The notes beneath the pieces were generated by a model. The model was not told the DNA's origin. It did not search any database and saw only the letters and a list, made by a program, of their open reading frames with translations. A DNA stretch of 64,000 nt, taken from the NCBI GenBank assembly GCA_019802505.1, contig JAFMOC010000107.1, positions 771,001 to 835,000 of the forward strand, written 5' to 3'. Of this stretch, positions 9,569 through 22,019 are shown in pieces (the first letter of the stretch is position 1; each line of letters begins with the position of its first letter). The DNA comes from Corydoras sp. C115. Taxonomy: Eukaryota > Chordata > Actinopteri > Siluriformes > Callichthyidae. The position numbers and the translations under genes are program-made.

Positions 9569-10985
9569 TTGAACATTTTCAGCGCCAGTAAAGTTGAGTT
9601 TTCCTCGCCGGGCCCAACCAACAGCATGCTGCCATTTACTCATCACTTATTTCTGCAACGTGATATTCACTGTGTTCATGATGTTAAACCTCACTGGATT
9701 TGCTCAGAAGAAGTTCCAACTGAAGCACAGTAAGAAGCAAAACAATGCGATTCAATTCATAATACAAATGCAAATTGTATCGTCATTGCATTGCGCAGCG
9801 GAGATGAAAGTTGGATTGGAATAACCCTGAAGGACCGTCTCGCTGTGAGGTTAGAGTGTTAACCACTGAACAACTCTGCCACTCCAACAGTATTTATCTA
9901 CACGATTACACACAAATACACATTCACCATCAATAGCAGCTGTGTTTAGAGGAACTTTTAGGTGTAAGGGAAAAATAAAAAGTATTTCAGAAGGTTGATT
10001 CCATTTAAACACGACTCTTCGAGAACAGAAAAAGGCATTAGAGTAAATGCCTCAACTTCGTTCCACCTGTCCCCCCGGGCTCAAAGTGACCTCTCCTCAC
10101 ACCATCCTTCACCTCGCCACATCACATTACCATTTATAGCTCAAAAGAAGGCAGCTCGACGTCACTCCAGTCTTAATACACTGCAGAAATGGAGAGCAAA
10201 GGAAAGTAAACGGCTCCGTTAACTCCGGTTCGAGAGTGAGCGTCCTGTGTACTTACAGTAAATAAAGAAAGCGAGCAAATACAACGTGATGATTTCATTT
10301 GTTTCTGTTCCACAGCATTTAGACAATGGTTTATCAGGGCAGAAAAATGAAGTATGAGGGTTTGTTTGCCACCTTGTCTGCATTCGCCTCCCCCTGAACA
10401 AACTCATTAAAACTGCCTCTGCATGATGGTGAACCTCCCACCTCTAACTGCCCCTTCCTTCCAATTAACGGCAGTAATCACTGTCAGAGCACCGCCTTTA
10501 CTTCACAATTACACCCTCACCTCTGACGCCTACGCTCCATCACAGACTGCCCCCCAGCAGACACGTACACACGCACTTACAGAGATAGAAACGGGGAGAA
10601 AGCCAGAGTATGATAGAAATTGTTGGTGTTGTATACATTATACAAAAGAACCAACCACACGTAACTGAACAGCCGTGCCGGAGCAGCGATTGTGAAATTA
10701 CAAAAGACATTTTTCAGCGTTGTTGCAAATTTTAAAACCATAAAATAATGAAATAACTTTAAATTTGAGAATGAGTAAACCGTGCACTCGGGGTTTGACG
10801 GGTCACCAGTCTAAGATCTCCCTCTGCATGCGTGATCAAATGATTAACCACTGCAAAACTTAACTTACAGAGTTAAATATTCAATTCAGATTGGCTGAAT
10901 GCATTTTAAATATAAAATAAATGAAAGTGGGTGGACTTTAAGATGCCAAAGTTTAAAAGGTACGGTATGTGATCTAGTTATGATG
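9569..10985. other. Unique DNA
   Basis: Only a short SINE-head-like fragment ('agtgttaaccactgaac...ctgccac', about 9848-9886, minus) is visible. Remaining frames (9594-9824, 9995-10222, 10423-10668) have no family signal. Confidence 0.45.
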
Positions 10986-10988
10986 GCC

Positions 10989-10989
<1 letters not shown>

Positions 10990-11028
<39 letters not shown>
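10990..11028. repeat. (AC)n microsatellite
   Basis: About 19 uninterrupted AC units. Confidence 0.95.
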
Positions 11029-11030
<2 letters not shown>

Positions 11031-11434
11031 TTCCATAATGTACATACTGTTTAATTTAATGAAATAAGTATGCATTTTTGTTTGTGTGACCAACTGAGTT
11101 TTTCTTATTATTTCCATAATTAAGTCATTTTTTTTTAAGTCATGCTTCAGCACCCCCCCCCCCATCCGCCTTTATCACAGAGGTGGCAATTCAAATCTCT
11201 GTGCCAGTCAAACACCCTGGAGGCTAATTTTATTAGATTTACTGAGAACAATGATCACTCATTAAACATGTTTCGCTTTATTAATAAATCAATGCTTGAA
11301 TTATAAATGCTAAAAATTTATAAATATTATCCGAAGGCTTACAATCAATACAACATTATTAATAGATTATGTTCAAATTATTATTGAAATTTAATAAAGT
11401 CTTAATTAACATATTTGTAACATGTATTAAGCCT

Positions 11435-11525
11435 CATTAAAAGAATCTTATTTGTCACACAGTCACAGTGAGACAGAAGCACAGCACACAGAGGAACAAA
11501 ACTCATTTAATCGCTCATAAATAAG
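11435..11525 (-). mobile_element. Possible retroelement 3' end
   Basis: 'aagaatcttatttgtcacac' resembles the reverse complement of a common fish non-LTR 3' end ('gtgacaaataaaatttgatt'). Only the extreme end is recognisable. Confidence 0.4.
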
Positions 11526-13050
11526 CAGCATATTTTAGAATAAATTAAAGTAATAAGTATTTAAACTTTTAAATGTAATTATTATGAGTTTTGTAATTAT
11601 TATGAGTTAAGAGCTTTTTAAATCCAACATATACCAGTGCAAACCAAACACCACCCACAGGACAACAATCTGGCATGACTGCTGGCAGAGCCAGTGGTGT
11701 ATGAGCACATATCTGATTTGTAAATGTATTAAAGGTGCATTTAAAACACAGAGCTGCATTCAAGCACAGATCTGTAAATGAGAGGTGGAGTCAGGGATTC
11801 AGGTGAGGTGATGGCTTCCACCTGGGGCGGTTGCAATAATGGTTTGTGTGTCTTTTGCAGACATTTAAAGAAGCGAGGTACTAAAAGAGTGGGATAGAGT
11901 CTCAGTTGTAGCATGAGTGTCAGCAGAAAATGGAAAAATCTTCTCTTAAAGTCTGTCAGCCAAAACGATTATCTTTATTTGTAATAATGATTATCTTTAT
12001 TTTTAGTAATAATTAATTTACAGTCTGGTAAATTCGGTCTCCTCTCCTCATTCAGTCTCAATGCAACTCCCTACCACAGTATTACCCACTGGGTTCTGAG
12101 AGGTTACACCATATGCAGAAATAAAAAAAATCTTTGCATTTAATACACAATCCTCTATTTCCTCTGGAGCTCACTGTTAAAACAAGTCCTTAATGGATGC
12201 CATGCATTACATAAGGTTGCACAAATTATCGTCCCGTTTGGCCAGATGACTCATGGATTTCGCCTCACAATGCATTTGTTTATAGTTTCTTGATGGATTA
12301 ACTTTAGTTATGTGCTGTTTATGTGAAATTTCCAAGGCATGTTTAACAGCAGCAATAAAATGGGTCCTGCACTTAAAGGAATTGATGTAAGCAAAGCAGC
12401 CTTACTAAGCACTCTAAGTGATCCTAAGTCCAGGTTATGCTTCCTCAAATGTGAATTACAGATCGTAGGTAACCTCTGAAAAGCCGGAAGTCTTCATGAA
12501 TTATTAAAACAATATGACTCCCAAACAAAGATCGATATTACAATCTGCAGAGGTAATCACAGATTGAAAATCAGATAGACATTTTCTTTTAATAAATCTG
12601 AAGTAACCTTAAATCTATCACTTGTTCTTAGTTATTAATATAAATATCAAGCAAAACGCATATAATATCCAACTTCCCATTTATTGTAACTGGTATTGTA
12701 TCTTTCTTTTTTGTGAAATGACTGTGGTGTGTGCACTATACATCCCAAAAACCCTATTATAAACTGACTCTTGAAATATGGTACTGAAACTAAGACTAAG
12801 TACCCTAAAGTTAGGAGAAGTCTACAAAAAGTTTATGTTTGTGGCAGTTTATGGCAAATCAATAGCTCCATATGACCAACAAGAACCTGGAAGAAGGGTA
12901 GGTTGGTTAAAAGTGGTGGTGCAGTGCTTCACTGTGCAGCTTGCTTCAACACTTTGAGGTAAAGGGATTACTCTTTGCATATAATAATGTACATTTCCAT
13001 AGAAAAGGCAAATATAATGTTTTCACTGTATGTTTACATGTACACAGAAT
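11526..13050. other. AT-rich unique DNA
   Basis: No repeat family or gene recognised. Several TAATTA-type cores are scattered across it. Confidence 0.45.
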
Positions 13051-13300
13051 GACCATTAGAGACACCATCAAGTTCACTGGACCTTCTTTGGCCTTCAGAA
13101 CCACAGCAATTCATCAAGGCATCGATTCCACTAGGTGTTGAAATCGTCCTGCAGGAATATTGGCCCATGCGGACAGGAGGGCGCCTCGTGGTCGCCGCAA
13201 ATTAGATGACGGGTACAGAAATGCTCTGAAGAGCCTGTTCTACCTCACTCCAAAGATTCTCTCTGAGACTAATGTCTGGGTACTATGAAGGCAAAGGATT
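13050..13300 (-). mobile_element. Decayed Tc1/mariner-like transposon fragment
   Basis: 'ccttcagaaccacagcaatt', 'gcatcgattccactaggtgt', 'aatattggcccatgc' and 'ctcactccaaagattctct' follow the order of the antisense strand of an abundant fish Tc1-type element (reverse of its transposase region). Many substitutions and at least one rearrangement. The plus-strand frame 13272-13658 is accidental. Confidence 0.5.
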
Positions 13301-14010
13301 ACCATTACCATTGCTCAGTGAATCTTTGTGTTCTTATCCCAATAAAGCCATTCAGTTTCCATCATTAATTAAAGGAACTGCAGTTTTACTCATACATGAT
13401 AAGGAAAGGAATAAAAACTTTTGTTTGTTCACGTTAATTGGTGCACAAACTGTTCATACAGCGCTGTACTGGATGTTTTTTCCTCATCATGCCTCAAACA
13501 TGATGCATCATTTTCAGTATTCACTACTATGTGAAAAAAAACGTAGTGGTTTTCAAAATAACTCTTTTTTTTCAGCTGTTCCATATTGCACAAGAAGTAG
13601 TAGAAATATAAAAATAAACGATATACAACAAAAATATACAAGTAGAAATGAAAAATAAAAATATAGAATACAAAAACTGAATAAATATAGATTAAATGAT
13701 GACGACCGTGCGTGGCCAAGTCAACAAGAGCAGACAATTCCACTGCGTTTGTTTTTGGAGTACCAGCTTTATAGACCTGCCTCATCCTCAGGACTCTGGA
13801 ACCTGTTAGAACGTCTGCTTTCGAGTTAGCCGCCATGCTATTTGACGTGATTAAGCTCGACCAGCAGACGTGATGAGGGAGTCTGACTAGACGAATGAGC
13901 AACCATGTGACTTCCCGACCTCACCATCATCCGCTCTCATGTATGTTGAGGGTGAATATAGGACTTGAGTTTCGAGACAATGCATTGTGTGTTGCAGCCT
14001 GATGCCTCAG
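13301..14010. other. Unique DNA, AT-rich
   Basis: A Tyr/Phe-rich minus-strand frame (13429-13902) is read from A/T-rich sequence and carries no recognisable domain. Confidence 0.4.
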
Positions 14011-14013
14011 TAG

Positions 14014-14016
<3 letters not shown>

Positions 14017-14055
<39 letters not shown>
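14017..14055. repeat. (GT)n microsatellite
   Basis: About 19 GT units. It faces the AC tract at 14128-14181, 70 bp downstream. Confidence 0.95.
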
Positions 14056-14056
<1 letters not shown>

Positions 14057-14113
14057 ATAATGAGGTGTGACAGAGCACACAGAGAGACTAATGGCCTGTG
14101 AAGTCATTAGAGC

Positions 14114-14114
14114 T

Positions 14115-14181
<67 letters not shown>
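14114..14181. repeat. (TC)n(AC)n compound microsatellite
   Basis: TC run 14114-14128 followed by about 26 AC units. Complementary in orientation to the GT tract upstream. Confidence 0.95.
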
Positions 14182-14183
<2 letters not shown>

Positions 14184-15055
14184 CTAAGCTGGTTTGGGGA
14201 CAGGTCTTCTTTAAGCACTAGGTTCAACAGAGCAGAGTAGAGCTTGTAATCTGGAAAGCATGTTCATGTCTGATTGATTCACTTCCAGAGCATGGGTTCA
14301 GTCGCAGGATAACTTACAGGACCTGCGATCCAAATTTCACTATTTCATTCAAACTCTGAGTGATTTTAGAGCCCTCTCATTCTGCACTGCCCCTATTCAT
14401 CACTGTCGCCCGATTCCTCTCTTCCTTCCTCGCTCTCCTTCACTCTCACCCTCTCTGGATCATGACTGATAGACGGAGAGAGGAGGGGCTGAGTGAAGAA
14501 TGACCCTGTGCCACACTATCCATCTATCAGCCCTGCTTCTTTCTAGAAGAGGATGGATGGAGACAGCAAGAGGAAGAGAGGGGACAGGGAAATAAGCAGA
14601 AACACAGATCTACAGAGTTTAGAGATAGGCTTCGTATCAATCTCAAATTTAATTTGCCTAAAATTTAACAGCACATCTTTGCGAGATTAACCAACTCACA
14701 TTTGTTCCAATTTTGTCAAATCGCAATGTCAAGGCACCCGTCTGATACACTAGGCTTCGAGCATGTTCAGGAACCCAGAGGTCCAACTGGTCAGGAGCCT
14801 ACAGCAACAGTTGGCTCGGCTGGATCTTCATCTAAAGCAGCCTTCACTATCAGCTAGCAAAAGAATTAGACAAGGAGTCTGGAGAAGTTAATGTTGGTAT
14901 TTGATGAGATGTTTTGAAATATGTAGTCTTGTAGACAATGTGAGAGACGAGGGGCAGTGACGCTAGGACAGTGAAATGGAAAAGAATTTATTTAGAAATT
15001 GTAAATGAAAAGAAAAAGGCCAAATAACTTACTTAAGCAATGAGGTATGGGGTAT
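14182..15055. other. Unique DNA
   Basis: Purine-rich around 14460-14600 ('gagagaggaggggctgag'). Nothing else recognised. Confidence 0.4.
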
Positions 15056-15058
15056 GTA

Positions 15059-15500
15059 TTATTGTGAATAAATCACGGAAAGGGGTGTTATTAGGCCTGA
15101 CGCAAAGAGAAGTGCCGTTATATATCTTTCTCGTGATTTATTCACGATAATGCACAACCTCGAGTGCCTTACTGCTTTTATAACACTGTTATAAAATGTT
15201 TGCTACATAAATGTGTTCATTTCAAACTAATTAATGAATATACTGGTCTTCTGCAAGGTAATCTGGTCCGTTGTTTTAAGTAAACATTGATAGCTAGGCA
15301 ACAAGACACCGGCATACTGTCCATATTAATCTATATTTTTATTTATGGTGCAGGATTTAAAATAAATGTATTGTACATCATGCATTGATATGAATGTGAA
15401 GCGGTCTGAGGTGGGCACTATTGTCAATAATGTCACGGCTGGACAAACAGCTCAGCCAATCAGATTTAAGGACCGGAACTACCCGTTTTATAATTTATTT
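15059..15500 (+). mobile_element. MITE-like repeat with 5' hairpin, family E, copy 1
   Basis: Opens with arm 'attgtgaataaatcacg' (15061-15077) and complementary arm 'cgtgatttattcacgataat' (15132-15151), then 'cctcgagtgccttactgctt', a palindrome 'ttttataaca-c-tgttataaaa' (15177-15197), and later 'ttgatatgaatgtgaagc', 'attgtcaataatgtca', 'cagccaatcagattt'. All main blocks recur at 51045-51395 except the palindrome. No coding remnant, so probably a non-autonomous DNA transposon. Confidence 0.75.
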
Positions 15501-16190
15501 AAGAATTTTTTTTTAATTCTCTTGCGCTGTAGTATTTGAACTGAAGTTTGCACCGTTCGGCTGTATTATTTACCAAAATTAAAGTCTCAGCTCTACTTCT
15601 GGCTAATATCCAGAGCTAAAGTACTCTAAATTAGAATGAAATATGGATCTGGACATTCCATAGGACAACCCCTCCCAGTTTAAGGGGTGAGAATGTAAGT
15701 GCACGACTGTGATGGACTGATCAGCCCGAGCTGCACATTATCTTATTACTCCAGTCTGTAAAATCTGCAATTGCAATGTCACAGAGATAAGAGATGAGAG
15801 GAAAGCAGCAGAGCTTCAGTCAGCACACTGCCGGTCCCCTTTCCCTCCTTCTCGATGACTATGCAATGAATAAATGGCATATTATGCACATTATCTGCAA
15901 TTAAAAAGAAAACTCGAGATTGAAGGGAAGAGCACATATCAACTTCTTTCATCTGTCTCGAGTTAATCTCTCCTGCCACTCCTGATTCTCGCTAGCTCTT
16001 GACTGTCTAATAGTTTAACTTTAATTTGATTAACCTTTAAGCCGATCAAGCTGAAGATACACACATGGCTTTGTGTGTAACATGTTCTGTAGACCATTTC
16101 TGGATGTAACACTGCACACACACTGGGGAACAAGATTGTGAAACCCCAGCACTGATCCCACCCCCTGTATAATCAGGTGACCAGTTCTAA
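15501..16190. other. Unique DNA
   Basis: No repeat recognised. A short minus-strand frame at 15779-15979 has no support. Confidence 0.4.
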
Positions 16191-16192
16191 AG

Positions 16193-16272
16193 GGAGAACA
16201 TGGAAATTCTACTTAGATCAGGATTCGAACCTGAACCACAACGGGGTAACCACTACTCCAGCGTGTCGCCCA
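16193..16272 (-). mobile_element. V-SINE head fragment
   Basis: 'gggagaacatggaaattcta', 'gatcaggattcgaacctgaa', 'ggtaaccacta' form the head and start of the core on the minus strand. The rest is absent. Confidence 0.7.
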
Positions 16273-16426
16273 AAAAACCAAGTGACCGATACAAATAAGA
16301 CATGGTTACATACAGTATTCTGTGATGTCATCACATAAATTAATATTTAGTTACATGTGAAAAAAAAACCCAATAGTCATTTATAATTAAGTTATTTTGT
16401 TAACACAGCATGTGTGCACTTTGTGT

Positions 16427-16429
<3 letters not shown>

Positions 16430-16484
<55 letters not shown>
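16430..16484. repeat. (AC)n microsatellite
   Basis: About 27 AC units. Confidence 0.95.
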
Positions 16485-16486
<2 letters not shown>

Positions 16487-16948
16487 GTTTTACCAAAACT
16501 ACATGCAAATAAAAAATTTTAAAAGGTGAAATTAATTCAATTTTAGTTTTGAAAGAATCACCATTTTTAAAATTATTTCAATCATTATTTAATATTTAAA
16601 TGTCTGAAAGTGGCAATAAAAAGTCCATATTGTTTCCCAAATCCAAACATAACATTATCAAATGTCTTGTTTTAGTTCCAGTTTAGTTGAGTTTGAGCTA
16701 AAAAATAAAATAAACCAAAATATAAAAACATACAGTATGAGCAAGTGCCTTCAAAATGACTTTTTTTTTATTAATAATCAAAATAAATGCTGATTAATAT
16801 TGTAGCTGACTTATGAACTAAAGTTTAGATGTTACCATGTGCGCACACTTTATAGCTTCACACACACTTCATAACAACCCCTCACAGGTAGCAAAAACAA
16901 ATATCCTCTGTGATAAAACGTGATTTGATGAGACTGTGTTGTTAAGCA
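16485..16948. other. AT-rich unique DNA
   Basis: No recognised feature. Confidence 0.45.
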
Positions 16949-16950
<2 letters not shown>

Positions 16951-16979
<29 letters not shown>

Positions 16980-16980
16980 T
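16951..16980. repeat. (GT)n microsatellite
   Basis: About 15 GT units, lying between two long AC tracts. Confidence 0.95.
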
Positions 16981-17169
16981 CATGCCTAACTGCCTCAAAC
17001 TGCCTAAATATCCCTGACTCTGAGCTTTACTGTCACGTTTAATAAATGACAGACACAAAAAGCCTCCTGCTGTTTCATCATCATCCTCACATCAACGCAC
17101 CAGGTTGCTCTATCAAAGCCATCTCACACTGCTGAACCACCAGCCTCTGTTGAAATACACCTACTCACC

Positions 17170-17173
17170 CACA

Positions 17174-17244
<71 letters not shown>
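17170..17244. repeat. (AC)n microsatellite, long
   Basis: About 37 AC units, among the longest uninterrupted AC tracts here. Confidence 0.95.
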
Positions 17245-17246
<2 letters not shown>

Positions 17247-17738
17247 GCTGATGTCTCAATCACTCACTGTTGCTCTAACTAAAAGATTTGGTTTTCTCTC
17301 ACTATAAATACGTGGTCACCGTTCTCGAGACATGGGTTCACAGACGAGGTCAAGTGATGAGTAACAGAATATAACAAAACAGATAGTGATATCTGAGCAC
17401 CCTACACTTTTCAGAATAACTGTTGAAAAAAAAAAAAAAAACACTTAACACGACAGCATTTAAATAAAACATCTTTAGCTCAGCAGAGCAGAAAAGGCTT
17501 TATCTAATCCAGCATGAAGAATCTTCTATAAGCGCATTGATGAGTTACATCATTAAAACATGGCATGTTGATCATTAAACTCAAAAACTTAATGATTAGA
17601 GATCATGGCAGCGACAAAGCTCCAAAGTTATATTAATGGACTTTACGTTGTTGATCAAGTGAGTCACTGTTTAAAGGGTTCATGGACATTGAGATCCTAG
17701 AAAGTATTCTATTACATTCTATACACAAGATACATCAA
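17245..17738. other. Unique DNA
   Basis: Contains an A run at 17426-17441. Otherwise nothing recognised. Confidence 0.4.
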
Positions 17739-17739
17739 T

Positions 17740-18012
17740 GGCACAGTGAGGTGGTGGATCGTCCTGCAGCTTCACAGCAAGAAGATGCTGGATTGGACTC
17801 CCGATTGGCAACCAGATTTATTTCTGGAGTTTGTATGTTTAATCGAAATCCATCCCACAGTTCAAATGCATGTTATTTGGCGATACTTGGCCATTTTATG
17901 AAGGTCTGGCATTGGATAGATTGTCCACCGTTCAATGTTTTAGTAGCTGCAACAAGTGCAATGCTGTGGGGATGTGCAGGGATAGGCTGCACTTCAATGA
18001 CAGCGGACTAAA
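17740..18012 (+). mobile_element. Ancient V-SINE of a different subfamily
   Basis: 'gcacagtgaggtggtggatc', 'cagcttcacagcaagaag', 'ggactcccgattgg', 'ctggagtttgtatgt', 'atcccacagttcaaatgcat' and 'gggataggctgcacttcaat' follow a DANA-like or older fish V-SINE order (head, core, 3' part). Its head has 'cagcttcacagcaagaag', unlike the 'ctcctctcagcactaggg' of the young family. A 109-residue frame across it is accidental. Confidence 0.75.
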
Positions 18013-18480
18013 TCACATACACATACACTAAAATATAATCAGTAAGAAAGTCTGAAGCTTGAAAAAGACAGTAGAGCCCAAAGTAGGGTCACTGCAGACT
18101 TAGAGTTGGTTTGTTATCTGAAGTTTGAAACTGTCTTTCAGAAAACCCAAGACATTAAAGGAGAAACTTTAGCAATAAGCAGACTCCATGCACTTGGTAA
18201 GCTTTCCCCAAGATTTTGGAGCATGCATGTAAACTGGAAATCTTAATTCCGAAGCTCTGCTACTCCAGCTAGCAGTGAGTGGCAGGAAGAGAGACGGCGA
18301 TGTTGTGCTTTTCTCTGCCTCTACCTAGTTTTCAACCGGCTCCATTTCTCCGGTCTGCATTAAAAAGAATTTTCATTATGCTCTCGGGAGATACACCACT
18401 TAGAAATCACGCTATTATCATTTCTCACATGCCAAACAGCTTGCACATTTTATGCTGACATAACTGTCTAAGTCTGTCAT
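18013..18480. other. Unique DNA
   Basis: No feature recognised. Confidence 0.4.
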
Positions 18481-19095
18481 GCAGGAAAGTGGAAGGTTGG
18501 CCATTCTGAAGCAATGGGAAGGAAAACGGATCTCATTTACCAGCCTCTCTCAATATTAAAAAGGTCAAATAAATAGCCACTTAAAGTTACTGTCAGAAAT
18601 CTCCCTCTCACCCGAATTAGACTCCGGTAATTTAGCAGAAATCTAATGCGGCTCTAAATGGTGAGGCTGCAGCAGGGTGGGCGGTCATACATTAAACCTG
18701 TTTGGTAATGTTTATCGGTTTGCTGGAATACCTGCACGCAAAGCGCATGGGTTTCACGCTGGATGAGCGATCGGACCCATTTGAACGAGGTGAGTTTAAC
18801 AAATGAGCTAATATTGGTTTTCAAAGCACGTTATACATCCAATCAGTCAAATGGCTCTAACCAATCACACGGGGATCTTAAATGTGTACCTGTTTAAAAC
18901 AATCTTCTCATCCTGCGCGTCACCACATAAACATTTATCACCGTGACAGGGGTGCAGGCTAAGTCTCCCAGTATCACTCCACTGGGGCCTTGGTGCTCCG
19001 TCAGATGAACAGTTGTCTTTAATTATGCCTGCAGATAAAGGCAGCCATGGTCAGGCACAGGAAGATTAACTGGGGGGCTATTTGATCGCATTTGA
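18480..19095. promoter_or_regulatory. Candidate conserved non-coding block
   Basis: Repeat-free, balanced composition, with 'cgaattagactccggtaatt', 'tttgactaatttctgg' and 'gtctttaattatgcctgcag'. It reads unlike the surrounding AT-rich drift. Regulatory role is inferred only. Confidence 0.3.
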
Positions 19096-19680
19096 CTAAT
19101 TTCTGGCATAAATCTTTAGCACTGGAGCCTCATAGCTAAACCATTACCCAAAAACTGACATGCCATGTTTTCGATGGTGTTTCAAATCATGAAAACAGTA
19201 AGAAAAAAAAAAAAAACACAACACAACACCTTGGTGTGCAAATCCGAAATATGTTTTTATATCACAGCACGCCGGTTAATCACTGTGTATATGCAGTGCG
19301 ATATACAAGGTGCTACATGTACTCACATTAAAAGTTAGACTTGTTTACATTTTGTGATAAATTAAGAAAAAGATTAAAGGTTCATCGAAAAAGAATTAGG
19401 AGGATATGCAAATAATGTCAAAGTGTTGCTTGGAAGTGTTGCATGAAATGAAATGGAAAGGTAATTAGCTGGAATTTACATTAGGGACTAATTGGATCTA
19501 TCTTTAACACGCAGCAAGAACTTGCAGATTTCAACATGTCGAAATTTTATTTCATTTCCTCTCTTCAACAAACCTCAGAAATATATTGTTTTTATTATTT
19601 TAGCTGACTTTATAATTATTAAATGCGTAGACGGATAGAACTGCACATTTAAATACAACAAAAGGTATAGACACTCTTTG
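19096..19680. other. AT-rich unique DNA
   Basis: No recognised feature apart from a short A run at 19204-19216. Confidence 0.4.
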
Positions 19681-19758
19681 GCGTTCTACAATTCCAGACT
19701 CTCTGGATATTTTAACTTTCTGTTTATTCTGTTTTATGGTCAGGACTACCACAGGTAA
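19681..19758 (-). mobile_element. Family B fragment
   Basis: 'ttctacaattccagact' and 'tatggtcaggactaccacag' match the minus orientation of family B as at 57943-58150. It directly abuts a V-SINE tail. Confidence 0.55.
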
Positions 19759-19940
19759 CATTCATTCATTCATTCATTCATTATCTTCCATTTAACCCTA
19801 CATTAGGGTCATGGGCGGTACTCAATGCCCATCCAGGGAAGAATGTTTCGGGCGCTAGGCAGATACACCCAGGACAGGAGGTCCTATCACTGGACACACA
19901 CTCACTCACACAGACACACACTCTTGCAAAATGCCCTACA
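19759..19940 (-). mobile_element. 5'-truncated V-SINE
   Basis: Minus-strand (GAAT)n tail, 'cccatccagggaagaatg', 'ttcgggcgctaggcagatac', 'acccaggacagg'. It stops near 'cacactcttgcaaaatgccc', so core and head are missing, as expected from incomplete reverse transcription. Confidence 0.85.
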
Positions 19941-20838
19941 TTTAGGGAATGTGGTAGGATAAGATTAAAGAGGTTAAATATCCATGCATTTAATTTTTTT
20001 TACTTTATATAGGATGACTTTTGCGCAGTCTGCTCCTCAGGTTAAGTCTTTTTTTTCCCATAGGTGCCAACATCGACGTGCGTCTTGATTGCATTTCTAA
20101 CCAAATTGGTTGATTTATTACCGCAACCCTGCACATGATCCAAATGTTAGACATAAAACCTTCTTTGGCTCGACAGCACTTACTCATACATATGATGAAG
20201 CTGTGTTCTCTCTCAACCTTCAGCAGTCGCTGCTTCCTATGCCCATATTTCACATGACCCCCTTTCCCACGCATCATCGAGTGCCGAGAAGGCCAACATT
20301 ATTGCCCCTGTTAGTTCTATAGCCAGGCACATGGCAAAGGAAAACACAAAGCAAGCTGTCATGCCCAGGAGACATATGCGACAATGCAAACCCAGTTTGC
20401 AGAGGCCTGTGTGCACAAACTGTGAGTGAACACCAGACTGATTGCCTAGGATTTCAAGCTCCTGGAGAATATTCCAGAAAGAGGATCACGTAGAGAAGCA
20501 TCACATGCAGGTTAATAAAACAATAAATGCTGTGAGCACCACAAAACCCTTTAAATAAAGCATGCAAATTCCAGGTTGGAGCAATCTGGCCCAGAGTGCA
20601 TAATTTAGTGGAAGAGGTGCCAAAGAGGGAGAGAAAGGCCATGATTATGTGTACAAAACAAGAGGGACAAAACACCAGAGACAAGCATAATAACCAAACA
20701 TGAGCTCTCACGCCCTAATGATAGCACCAGGGAGGAGGAACAGTTGCTGCTGAACCAAGCAGAAAATTGCTGGTCATTTGTAAACAGGTAACGATGTAGA
20801 CCAGGTGTGTGAGCATATGTAGCTGAGAGGAGGGGTTT
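19941..20838. other. Unique DNA
   Basis: Short frames on both strands (20005-20322, 20454-20711) have no family signal. Confidence 0.4.

Positions 20839-20840
<2 letters not shown>

Positions 20841-20891
<51 letters not shown>
20841..20891. repeat. (TG)n microsatellite
   Basis: About 25 TG units. Confidence 0.95.
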
Positions 20892-20892
<1 letters not shown>

Positions 20893-21284
20893 GTAGTCTA
20901 GCATGGTCCACTGGTGTGTTCATTAATGAGGCCAGTGCCCAGACTTGGATGACTTTATTTAGGCAAACTAGTGTACATATGCTAGAATAGGTAGATAGAT
21001 TAATGTACAAACATCACACACACATTCATTCTGTAATAAAATGAAGAGGTTCTATTAAAACAGCACCACCTATATGCAAAGTGAGAGCAAACTTGATGGA
21101 GCACTGTTCAAAAGCTTCTGTGCTTACACCAAGACTCCATGCAGGATTGAGCAAAGGGGCCCTGTGTGCCTGTAGAGTTCCCACAGTGACCACATGACCA
21201 CCATAACCACGATGAAGCAAAGACCTACAAATGATCAAGTTGAACTAGAGCAGCGTTCATCCATAAAGAATAATGAACACGTAA

Positions 21285-21287
21285 AGA

Positions 21288-21329
<42 letters not shown>
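21285..21329. repeat. (GA)n microsatellite
   Basis: About 21 GA units with one GGG break. Confidence 0.95.
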
Positions 21330-21334
<5 letters not shown>

Positions 21335-22018
21335 CACCAGAGGAGCTTTACACACCACAAATACAAGGGCCCATCACATCTGCTTGTTCAAGCATAACCC
21401 CTCATCTAGGAGACAGAAACTCGCACATTATTCTCACCACCGCAGTGGGTTCACTCGAGCAAATGCGCCGGCACATGCTGCACGGGATACAAAGGCTAAA
21501 TGGCTGTCAGGCTCTTTGACGTAGTGATAAGCCTGCTGTACAGTCAGACATGACGTGGCCACCTGCAGGGACTGGAATGCCAACCTAGAATCATCTGTCC
21601 TGAAATTCATTCACATTTTTTTTTATTACTTAGATTTGTATTAATGTATAAGAGTGTAAAGGTAAAAGAAAACAAAATGTTTTGAAAAGCAAGTGCTTTG
21701 TCACTGAATTGTCTAAACGCGCGTGTACACCCCCGTTTATGGCAACAATTAACAGAAAACCAAATTAGACATTATTGAACATCAACACAAAACTGTGCTA
21801 TTGCGAAAAATACAGTTGAAATAGCAATCTGCCAAATTCAGACCGCACCTGGTTCCACACACTGAAAACACACCCATGAATAATTAAGAAAATCAGCACA
21901 ATGACCCCCCCCCCGAATCAATATGCATAGTAGGCGGTTGACAGCTCACAAATGACCGCAAAAAATATTAAAACTAAGATAAACTGTAAAAATTAAATAT
22001 TAGCACTGTCATTTATAA
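21330..22018. other. Unique DNA
   Basis: A C run at 21906-21914. No other feature. Confidence 0.4.
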
Positions 22019-22019
22019 T

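Noticed and set aside
13429..13902. 157-codon minus-strand frame with a hydrophobic Tyr/Phe stretch
   Set aside because: The apparent membrane segment is a reading of an A/T-only run. No family resemblance.
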